Positions 37,704-45,611 of a DNA stretch of 45,611 nucleotides are shown piece after piece (position 1 is the first letter of the stretch; the number at the start of each line of letters is the position of its first letter). Below the pieces are notes generated by a model. That model did no database searches. It was not told the DNA's origin and saw only the letters and a list, made by a program, of their open reading frames with translations. This DNA is from Acidobacteriota bacterium (GTDB lineage Bacteria > Acidobacteriota > Terriglobia > Terriglobales > Acidobacteriaceae): contig JAGWSG010000207.1 of NCBI GenBank assembly GCA_028876335.1, positions 1 through 45,611 on the forward strand, written 5' to 3'. A program made the translations under genes and the position numbers.

Positions 37704-37760
37704 GTAGGTCCTCTCTTCGCGTACGGTGAGTTCTCCAAAAGTCTGACGCAGCAGTCGCTG

Positions 37761-39182
37761 TCAGCATTCAATAATGTTCAGCGCCAGCCCCGCCAGGCTT
37801 GTCTCTTTATACCGCGACTGCATGTCGAGACCCGTCTGGTACATCGTTTTGATTACCTGATCGAGAGATACTTTGTGTCCTTCGGTCTCGTTCATCGCTA
37901 TCCGCGCTGCATGCACCGCCTTCACCGCGCCCATGGCGTTGCGCTCAATGCAGGGAATCTGCACCAGACCTCCAATAGGGTCGCACGTCATTCCCAGGTT
38001 GTGCTCCATTGCGATCTCCGCAGCATGTTCCACCTGGCCGTTCGTTCCTCCCAGCGCAGCTGCCAGCCCACCGGCAGCCATGGAGCATGCAACCCCAACC
38101 TCTCCCTGGCATCCCACTTCCGCACCGCTGATGGAGGCATTCTCCTTGTAGAGAATTCCAATCGCGGCCGAAGTCAGAAAGAATCTCAGAATCCCCTCGT
38201 CGTCAGCTTCAGGAGCAAATCGCTCATAGTAGTGCGCCACCGCCGGCACCACACCTGCCGCTCCATTCGTCGGTGCCGTTACCACGCGGCCGCCGGCGGC
38301 ATTCTCTTCATTCACCGCCATTGCGTATACCGTCACCCAGTCCAGCGGCGCCAGCGGATCGCTGCGTAAACCGTTGGCTTCCTTTTCGCGCAGTCTCTCC
38401 GCCAGCCGATGCGCGCGCCGCCGCACGTTTAGCCCACCCGGCAGGATTCCTTCCGTCGCAATGCCGCGTACCACGCAATCGCGCATCGTCTGCCAGATCC
38501 GCTCAATTCCCTGGCGCACCTGTTCAACCGGCGCCGTAGCGCACGTGTGGTCCATCCGTGCGCACTCGTTTTCAAGCATTAATTGGCTGATCGAGATCTC
38601 ATTGGCATCCGCAATGCGTAGCAACTCAGCCGCGGTTCGAAATGGAAACGGCACTTCAATCTCATTCTGGATAATTGGCTGCGAAGCCGCATCTTCACCA
38701 TCCTCGACAATGAAACCGCCGCCAATGGAAAAGTAGGTGCACATCTCTAGCGCTACGCCATCCGCATCAAGCGCTTCAAATCGCATTCCATTCGGATGTT
38801 CGATTCTTGCACCCGGCGGATAGAGAGTATCCCGGTGCTCAATCAACGAATCCGCCTCATCGAAGCACACAACCGCCGTACCATCAAGAGCCAATTTCTT
38901 TCCAGCGCGGATGCACCCAACGGTTGCCTCTATAGCCCCCGGATCGATTGTGGCCGGTTCAAATCCGGAAAGTCCCAGCAATACCGCCCGGTCTGTTGCG
39001 TGCCCCTTGCCGGTCAACGCAAGTGATCCGTACAGGTCCACGCGCACGCGCTTTACGCGTTGAAGCAAACCGCGCTCGGAAAGCCTTTGCGCAAAGGCAC
39101 GCGCGGCCTTCATCGGGCCCATAGTATGTGAGCTTGAAGGCCCAACTCCGATTTTGTAGAGGTCAAAGAGACTCGTGGCCAC
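37761..39182 (-). CDS. sdaA: L-serine ammonia-lyase (single-chain L-serine dehydratase)
   Basis: [27 protein letters not shown]...[66 protein letters not shown]. Confidence 0.96.
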   Translation of the reverse strand: MATSLFDLYKIGVGPSSSHTMGPMKAARAFAQRLSERGLLQRVKRVRVDLYGSLALTGKGHATDRAVLLGLSGFEPATIDPGAIEATVGCIRAGKKLALDGTAVVCFDEADSLIEHRDTLYPPGARIEHPNGMRFEALDADGVALEMCTYFSIGGGFIVEDGEDAASQPIIQNEIEVPFPFRTAAELLRIADANEISISQLMLENECARMDHTCATAPVEQVRQGIERIWQTMRDCVVRGIATEGILPGGLNVRRRAHRLAERLREKEANGLRSDPLAPLDWVTVYAMAVNEENAAGGRVVTAPTNGAAGVVPAVAHYYERFAPEADDEGILRFFLTSAAIGILYKENASISGAEVGCQGEVGVACSMAAGGLAAALGGTNGQVEHAAEIAMEHNLGMTCDPIGGLVQIPCIERNAMGAVKAVHAARIAMNETEGHKVSLDQVIKTMYQTGLDMQSRYKETSLAGLALNIIEC

Positions 39183-39220
39183 GGTGTGATTCTAGCCCTT
39201 TTACCGTGCGCAGAGTTTTC

Positions 39221-40306
39221 TTAGTTGCAGGCAACGCTCCCGGGATTTCGCCGCGTGCGTTTCGACTTCGAAATAGCCTCTTCCGCCTTGTTCAGCATCT
39301 CGCCAAGGGTTGGATGTTCCGACATGCGTGCCTGTGCCAGACCGATACTCATGGTAAGCGGCACTGCCGCGCCGCTGGTCTGGTTGTAGGCGTCGATATA
39401 GAGCTGAAGGCGGTCGGCAAAATCCGCCGGATGCGGATTGCTGACGCCAAGGACCGCAAAGGCCGCCTCATCCATGCGCGCGATTACATCGCTCCCACGG
39501 AAAGCTTCCCGCAGAATGCGCGCCGCTGCCTCCAGCAATTTATTACCCTCTATGCGGCCCAATCCGTCGTTCACCGGCTGCAGTCCGTCAATATCCGCCA
39601 GCAACAGCCACGTTGTTTCATAGGAGCGTTGCGCCAGACCCAGCAATTGCATCGCCAACAACTCAAAACCGCGACGGTTATACAAACCGGTTGCTTCATC
39701 CATCAGGGTGAGCTCCCGCAGTTCGCGATGCGCCGCCTCAAGCTGAGTGTTGCGTTCAATGACTCGCTCTTCCAGTTCCTGCTGAATGGCAACGTCTTCC
39801 ATTGCCACGGCAGTTGCGTCCGCCATCACTTGCAGCAGTCGCATCTGCTCTTCGCTCGCCCGGTAGTGCGAGGCCCAGTACACGCCAATGGCGCCCAGCG
39901 GGTCTGCCGTGCGAATGGGCACCATCGACATCGCGTGAACGAAGGTGGCCCGGTAAAGATCGCCCGAAACCCGGCTGTCGTCGAATACGTCCTTGATCGA
40001 CACCGCCTGCTTGTGTTCCATCACCCATCCGCTGACGCACGCTGAAAGCGGAATCCGTGCTCCCTTCCACAGCGGAGAAATAGCATCCTCATCCACGTAG
40101 AAACTGAAATCCCCGTCGCGCACAATAACTGTCGCGCCATCGGCTTTCAACAGAGCGCGTGCCTCGCTGCGCACAATATCCACAATCGTGTCGAAACTCT
40201 TGGCCAGCGACAACTGATGCACCACCTCAACCAGGCGTTCAACAGTGCCCATCGAGTTGCCAAGTTCATCCTGGGAGGAGTTCCCTCCACGTGTGCGCAA
40301 TACCAT
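39221..40306 (-). CDS. GAF-GGDEF protein with degenerate GGDEF signature
   Basis: GAF-like N-terminal domain; LMDEATGLYNRRGFELLAMQLL...LADIDGLQPVNDGLGRIEGNKLL...ARMDEAAFAVLGV...MSIGLAQ. Confidence 0.85.
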   Translation of the reverse strand: MVLRTRGGNSSQDELGNSMGTVERLVEVVHQLSLAKSFDTIVDIVRSEARALLKADGATVIVRDGDFSFYVDEDAISPLWKGARIPLSACVSGWVMEHKQAVSIKDVFDDSRVSGDLYRATFVHAMSMVPIRTADPLGAIGVYWASHYRASEEQMRLLQVMADATAVAMEDVAIQQELEERVIERNTQLEAAHRELRELTLMDEATGLYNRRGFELLAMQLLGLAQRSYETTWLLLADIDGLQPVNDGLGRIEGNKLLEAAARILREAFRGSDVIARMDEAAFAVLGVSNPHPADFADRLQLYIDAYNQTSGAAVPLTMSIGLAQARMSEHPTLGEMLNKAEEAISKSKRTRRNPGSVACN

Positions 40307-40555
40307 GTGATCTATCTCGCTTTTGTTGCCTTTTCGGCAGCTTTCGATGCGACACTATCACACCGGTACGTGCCTTGGTCTCCCACATTCGTGTCAACAG
40401 ACCTAACGTTCGTCATAGGTCCGGTCTAAATCGGGACCGAAATGCCGATTGCCCACTCCAAATGTCTGCAACAGAGACATCTTTCTGCCGCCCGCGAGCT
40501 GTCACTTCCTTCATCGGTCTGGAGGCCGAACAAATCGTCAATGTCTCGCGATTCT

Positions 40556-41920
40556 TCACCTGGTGGTCGCAGCTTCCGCCCCCAATGAACCTTCGCGTCG
40601 AACATACAAAAATGTAGCTGCCAGCAGAAAAAGCGTCAGCAGCAAGAGGGCGAGAGTTCCAGCGCGAGAGAGAAGCAACGATGCAACGTTCATGCCGCCC
40701 CCGGATGTCGCGTGGCTGTGCAGGAGTCCCACTTGCACAAAGGTCAAAATATCGGTATTGAGGGCAATCGTAAGGGTCGTCAATGCAATGGCGGACTTGG
40801 CCAGAAACTTGTCTCGCGCCAGCACCGCGCACGCCGGGATTGTGAGCATAAGCAGCTTCGCATCATGCTGAAAGTGGTACAGAGGAAGCAGCGCCAGAGG
40901 AATGATGGCGGCCAGTGCAATGTATTGGGCATCCACGCTGTTGCGGGTGCGGCGCAGGGCGGCTATCCAGACAACAAGCAGGACTCCGCATACGGAATAG
41001 ACCACCAGGTCGGCAACACGCGCATTGGCGATGAAGAGCCGGACTGCAACCTGTAACTGAACCATTGGGTCCATGACCCTGCCCACATAGCCCATTGGCC
41101 CGGCATCGGCAATTCCTCCAGTACGCGAGAAGAACTCGAGGTTGTTCCGAACACTCTCTGACCAGTGTGGAAAATTCACCTGCACGTAGAGCAGGCATGG
41201 CAGGCCAATCGCCGCGGATGAAGCCAGCACTTGCCACGCTCTGCGCCGCAAGCCAGGACTGGCAGACAAAAGAAACAACCAGACGGGCCCCGCATCGTGC
41301 GGTTTGAGCATCAGGCTGATAGTCATGCATACAACACCCGCCACGGCATATCGCTCGCGCAGAAAACACCACATGCTGAAAACACACAGTCCAACGCCGA
41401 TGGCGGCGGAATTTCCCAGCAGCAACACCCAGAAACTGCCTGAAAGGAGCAGCCCAAGCAAAGCACCGGCTAACAAAGGCGCTGCATCGCGGCTCAAATC
41501 CCACACAGCCCATGCGCCGAGCAACATGCTCACCGCCACCAGCACCCCCCAGAGTAGGTGTCCTGCCGCATAGCCCAGCGCCGCAATGGGAACGGACACC
41601 ACAAGCGTAGAGGGGAAGTAGATGAACCGCGTCATTACCGCACGGTTGTCGGCAATTTCACCGATACTTTCCCGGCCTTCGGCCCGGTAAACGCGCAATA
41701 CATCCTGCTCGCTATAGGGATTTCCATGTTGCAGCAGGGTGCGCGCGCTGTAATAGACGACTTTAAAATCGCCCATCGCATTTTTGCTGGAGACTGAAAG
41801 CAGACCGCTGAATGCCAGCATGACCAGGGCGCCAACAATCGCAAGCGCCCTTCCATCGCGCCTCTTCTTCTCGATCTCCGGCTTTGCGCCTTCGGCCCCC
41901 ATGCGTCTTCCCCCGTCCAA
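40556..41920 (-). CDS. Polytopic membrane GT87 (DUF2029)-like glycosyltransferase
   Basis: About 10 TM segments; KVVYYSARTLLQHGNPYSEQDVLRVY (D-F/Y-ARxLLxGxxPY-type luminal motif) and LKPHDAGPVWLFLL. Confidence 0.75.
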   Translation of the reverse strand: MDGGRRMGAEGAKPEIEKKRRDGRALAIVGALVMLAFSGLLSVSSKNAMGDFKVVYYSARTLLQHGNPYSEQDVLRVYRAEGRESIGEIADNRAVMTRFIYFPSTLVVSVPIAALGYAAGHLLWGVLVAVSMLLGAWAVWDLSRDAAPLLAGALLGLLLSGSFWVLLLGNSAAIGVGLCVFSMWCFLRERYAVAGVVCMTISLMLKPHDAGPVWLFLLSASPGLRRRAWQVLASSAAIGLPCLLYVQVNFPHWSESVRNNLEFFSRTGGIADAGPMGYVGRVMDPMVQLQVAVRLFIANARVADLVVYSVCGVLLVVWIAALRRTRNSVDAQYIALAAIIPLALLPLYHFQHDAKLLMLTIPACAVLARDKFLAKSAIALTTLTIALNTDILTFVQVGLLHSHATSGGGMNVASLLLSRAGTLALLLLTLFLLAATFLYVRREGSLGAEAATTR

Positions 41921-42013
41921 TGCATTATCCCAAGCTTGTGACAGCTAAACATAGCTGACGTTCGTCACTGTACACCTCAAAATCTGGTGCTAGACTGCCT
42001 TCCACTCATCACC

Positions 42014-43573
42014 ATGCTCTTTAAAGCACTCAGCGCTGCCGTTTACGGAATCGACGCCAACCTCATCGACGTCGAGATCGACTACAGCGGGAATGTCGCG
42101 GAAAAGGAAGTGTTCCAGACCGTGGGCCTGCCCGATGCCGCCGTGCGCGAAAGTCGAAATCGCGTGCGCGCCGCCATCAAAAACTCTGGCTACGCCATTC
42201 CTCCCACATTCATCACGGTCAATCTCGCACCTGCCGACATCAAAAAAGAAGGCTCCGGCTTCGATCTCCCGATTGCGCTCGGCATCCTCGGTGCCTACGG
42301 CGCATTGCAGGTTTCCGATGTCAGCCAATTCCTCATCGTCGGCGAACTCGGACTCGACGGAAGCGTGCGCCCGGTACCAGGTGTATTGCCCATGGCTATT
42401 CTCGCGCGCGAAAAAAACATCCCCAACTTCATCCTCCCCGCAGAGAACGCCGCGGAAGCAGCCGTCGTGGAAGGCGTGAATGTCTACCCCATCTCCTCGC
42501 TCACGGACGTAATCGACCTGCTCAATCGGGCTGTGGTTGGCGTGGTGCAGCGCGAGCCCTTTCGCGTGTCAAACGAAAAGCTGCTCAGTGAGCTTCAGCA
42601 ATTCTCAGTTGATTTCAAGGATGTGCGCGGCCAGCAAACCGCCAAGCGTGCGCTGGAAGTGGCCGCCGCGGGCAGCCACAACATTCTTATGATCGGCCCT
42701 CCCGGCTCCGGCAAAACAATGCTGGCCAAGCGCCTGCCCTCCATTCTCGCTCCGCTTTCGTTCGATGAAGCGCTGGAGACCACAAAGATTCACTCCGTTG
42801 CCGGTGTACTCGATGCCGCCCAGGGCCTCGTTACCCAGCGTCCCTTCCGCGCCCCGCATCACACCATTTCCGACGCGGGTCTGATCGGCGGAGGCATCGT
42901 GCCGCGCCCAGGGGAGGTTTCCCTCTCTCACAATGGGCTGCTCTTTCTGGATGAGTTGCCGGAGTTTCCGCGCAATGTCCTCGAGGTCATGCGCCAGCCG
43001 CTCGAAGATCACACTGTTACCATTGCCCGCGCGTCTATGTCGCTCAACTTCCCTGCACGCTTCATGCTCGCTGCTGCTATGAATCCCTGCCCCTGCGGCT
43101 ACTTCAATGACAAGTCGCGCGAGTGTATGTGTACACCGCCCATGATTCAACGCTATGTCTCAAAAGTCTCCGGCCCCCTGCTGGACCGAATTGATATCCA
43201 TATAGAGGTGCCCGCGGTTCAATACAAGGAGCTACGCGGTGGCGCCGCTGCGGAAGGCTCCTCAGAGATCCGTGACCGCGTCCTGGCCGCACGCGAACGG
43301 CAAAGGGACCGCTTTCGCAAACACGGAGAAAAGATCTATTCCAACGCGCAAATGACCACACGCCAGATTCGCGCCTATTGTGAACTTGGTCCCGACGCCG
43401 AAAGGCTCCTCGAGCGGGCCATGCAGCAACAGGGCTTAACCGCGCGTGCCCACGACCGCATCCTGAAAGTGGCCAGAACCATTGCGGATATTGAAGGTGC
43501 CGAACACCTGAACGTCTCCCACCTGGCCGAAGCCATCCAATATAGGACTCTCGATCGCAGTTACTGGGCTTGA
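42014..43573 (+). CDS. comM: YifB/ComM-family Mg-chelatase-like AAA ATPase
   Basis: [26 protein letters not shown]...[27 protein letters not shown]; Walker [22 protein letters not shown]-type; [19 protein letters not shown]. Confidence 0.95.
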   Translation: MLFKALSAAVYGIDANLIDVEIDYSGNVAEKEVFQTVGLPDAAVRESRNRVRAAIKNSGYAIPPTFITVNLAPADIKKEGSGFDLPIALGILGAYGALQVSDVSQFLIVGELGLDGSVRPVPGVLPMAILAREKNIPNFILPAENAAEAAVVEGVNVYPISSLTDVIDLLNRAVVGVVQREPFRVSNEKLLSELQQFSVDFKDVRGQQTAKRALEVAAAGSHNILMIGPPGSGKTMLAKRLPSILAPLSFDEALETTKIHSVAGVLDAAQGLVTQRPFRAPHHTISDAGLIGGGIVPRPGEVSLSHNGLLFLDELPEFPRNVLEVMRQPLEDHTVTIARASMSLNFPARFMLAAAMNPCPCGYFNDKSRECMCTPPMIQRYVSKVSGPLLDRIDIHIEVPAVQYKELRGGAAAEGSSEIRDRVLAARERQRDRFRKHGEKIYSNAQMTTRQIRAYCELGPDAERLLERAMQQQGLTARAHDRILKVARTIADIEGAEHLNVSHLAEAIQYRTLDRSYWA

Positions 43574-43782
43574 ATCACTGAAAAACCCTGTGAGACCAGT
43601 AAAACTTCGCCTGTGGATGCCCTGAAACGTCGAAGATATCGACACACCGCTTCAATATCACCTGATGAGACGGGCAGAGAGACAAAATCCGCATGTAAAT
43701 CAATCATTTAAATAGATTTAGAAGCATCAACCCGATGTACCCAAACAGGCAATCTTTCATCATTTCCAGCCTTAAAAAACTG

Positions 43783-43810
43783 TTGACCCCTCATCGGGCT
43801 GGGTATACAT
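43783..43810 (+). promoter_or_regulatory. Candidate sigma70 promoter upstream of the rpoZ leader
   Basis: TTGACC-15 nt-TATACAT (or TGTTGA with 17-nt spacing). Confidence 0.5.
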
Positions 43811-44172
43811 TCATGATTGCCATCCACCAAGGGTAGATTGCATAGATCGATCTCCTGTCAGTCTGATTGCCTTTTCCCGCATCTAAGCTGAAGAGATGTA
43901 TATCGTGTAACGACCGGTGTGTAGGTGACCGGAATGGGAAAAGCTAAGCAAGTTATTCCTGAACCGGCTGAAAAGCTAGAGCATTCGAATTGTAGACGGA
44001 CACGTGGATGAGGAAATGCGCCAAGATTTTAAAACTCGGCAAGCATTTCTTGCGTCTAACAGCTTGGGGAGGATTCCAACGGGTAGTTTTACCCGTTCGT
44101 TCAATTCCCCGGTACATAGCCGGCACCACGCAGTTCCGCGCACGTACCGGATTTTTGGAAGGAGAATTTCTT

Positions 44173-44394
44173 ATGCGTTCTGATTTGGTTTTTGGGGCAC
44201 TCACTCACGTGTCCAATCGCTATCAGCTCTGCCAATTGGCCAGCAAGGCCACCCGCAAGCTGCATAAGCCCAACACTCGTTTGCAGGATACGACCAACGA
44301 AGTCCTGGTTCGTTTTCACACCATCAATCCCGGCTCCGCGGCGCCCGTTATGCAAGCTGCGACACAGACTGTTGAGACGCGCCGCGCTGCATAG
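44173..44394 (+). CDS. rpoZ: RNA polymerase omega subunit-like protein
   Basis: MRSDLVFGALTHVSNRYQLCQLASKATRKLHKPNTRLQDTTNEVLVRFHTIN. RBS GGAAGGAGAA. The longer ORF start at 44008 crosses leader hairpins and is not preferred. Confidence 0.75.
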   Translation: MRSDLVFGALTHVSNRYQLCQLASKATRKLHKPNTRLQDTTNEVLVRFHTINPGSAAPVMQAATQTVETRRAA

Positions 44395-44637
44395 GCTCGC
44401 GGCCGCTCACAGGCGTTCTTTTTGTTGATAGTAGGTTCTTTGTTAAGTAAGTACTCATCACAACCAGCCAAAACAGCCTCGAAGTTCCGATTTCCCAGGC
44501 ATTTGTTGTGAATCCCATTTTGAGCGGGCCACCCCCGGGGCCGCTCCTTCGGGTCTTCTCCCGCTTGCCGCTGGTGAGTCATCCTTTCAAATTCCATTCA
44601 TCACTCCCATCTCAAAAATCCCGACCGCAGGTGAATC

Positions 44638-45611
44638 ATGACCATCGCTGAGCTGAAAGAAAAAAACATCACGGAACTGAGCCGTATCGCGCGCACCCTT
44701 GAAATTCCAGGTGCGAGTGGCCTGCGCAAGCAGGATCTGATCTTCAAGATCCTTCAGGCGCAGAGTGAAAAGGAAGGACACATCTTTGCCGATGGCGTCC
44801 TTGAAATCCTCCCGGACGGTTACGGCTTCCTCCGCTCGCCTGACTACAACTACCTGCCCGGACCAGACGACATCTACGTCTCCCCTTCGCAGATTCGCAA
44901 GTTCGACCTCAAGACCGGCGACTCCATCAGCGGCAACGTCCGCCCGCCGCATGAAGGCGAAAAGTACTTCGCCCTCGTCAAGATTGAGGCCATCAACTTC
45001 GAGTCGCCCGAGGAAACGCGCAACAAGATCCTCTTCGACAACCTGACGCCGCTCTATCCGCAGGAGCGGATCAAGATGGAGACGGTACGCGAAGCCACCA
45101 GCGGCCGCGTCATGGATCTTCTCACCCCCGTCGGTAAGGGCCAGCGCGGACTCATCGTCGCTCCGCCGCGCACCGGTAAAACCATCCTCCTGCAGTCCAT
45201 CGCAAACTCCATCTCGGCGAACCATCCGGAAGTCGTCCTCATCGTTCTGCTCATCGACGAGCGCCCCGAAGAAGTCACCGACATGCAACGTTCGGTCAAG
45301 GGCGAGGTCATCAGCTCCACCTTCGACGAACCCGCGGCGCGCCACGTACAGGTGGCAGAAATGGTCATCGAGAAGGCCAAACGCCTCGTCGAGCACAAGC
45401 GCGACGTCGTCATCCTCCTCGACTCCATCACGCGTCTCGCCCGCGCTTACAACACCGTCGTGCCTCCGTCAGGGAAGATCCTCTCCGGCGGTGTGGATTC
45501 AAACGCCCTTCATAAACCCAAACGTTTTTTCGGAGCCGCGCGAAACATCGAAGAAGGCGGGAGCCTCACGATCATCGCCACAGCCCTTATTGATACCGGT
45601 TCACGGATGGA
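44638..45611 (+). CDS. rho: Transcription termination factor Rho, 5' part (truncated by window end)
   Basis: [67 protein letters not shown]...[25 protein letters not shown]...[66 protein letters not shown]. Absent from the ORF track because no stop lies in the window. Confidence 0.97.
   Translation, partial: MTIAELKEKNITELSRIARTLEIPGASGLRKQDLIFKILQAQSEKEGHIFADGVLEILPDGYGFLRSPDYNYLPGPDDIYVSPSQIRKFDLKTGDSISGNVRPPHEGEKYFALVKIEAINFESPEETRNKILFDNLTPLYPQERIKMETVREATSGRVMDLLTPVGKGQRGLIVAPPRTGKTILLQSIANSISANHPEVVLIVLLIDERPEEVTDMQRSVKGEVISSTFDEPAARHVQVAEMVIEKAKRLVEHKRDVVILLDSITRLARAYNTVVPPSGKILSGGVDSNALHKPKRFFGAARNIEEGGSLTIIATALIDTGSRM

Noticed and set aside
39128-40045. 305-aa plus-strand ORF
   Set aside because: Shadow of the GGDEF gene on the opposite strand.
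44008-44172. 55-aa N-terminal extension of the rpoZ ORF
   Set aside because: It crosses leader hairpins; the RBS GGAAGGAGAA and omega-family homology begin at 44173.
44587-45396. 269-aa minus-strand ORF
   Set aside because: Antisense to rho, which is unmistakable on the plus strand but absent from the ORF track because it runs off the window.
1-45611. CRISPR array, IS element, prophage or toxin-antitoxin/defence island
   Set aside because: No regularly spaced direct repeats, transposase, integrase, phage structural or recognised defence proteins were seen; the lone tRNA has no adjacent integrase.

Overview
The window is a gene-dense chromosomal segment of about 45.6 kb. Protein content (ADOP-type permease end, Oar-like TonB receptor, DUF3106/ECF-sigma locus, RpoZ sequence type) looks like Acidobacteriota (Terriglobia-like); this taxonomic call is inference. 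I see about 36 credible protein genes, one tRNA-Val(CAC), and several intrinsic-terminator-like hairpins. I see no CRISPR array, IS element, prophage or obvious pseudogene. Most genes are housekeeping or metabolic: efp, ECF sigma/anti-sigma, HU, pgeF, YhaM-like nuclease, SurA-like PPIase, Ctp protease, rsmE, sdaA, comM/yifB, rpoZ, and rho truncated by the window edge. Accessory-type loci are a GH3 glucosidase, an octaheme HAO-like cytochrome with an overlapping membrane partner, an Oar-like TonB receptor diverging from a secreted NUP-family protein, and a sugar-acid/rhamnose-mutarotase cluster. The most interesting item is a micro-gene absent from the ORF track: a 24-aa Lys/Ala peptide (MATKKAAKKAPAKKAAKKAAKKKK) with a near-consensus sigma70 promoter, a perfect inverted repeat at the predicted 5' end, an RBS and a downstream hairpin. 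Family calls are from reading the translations by eye; no database search was possible.
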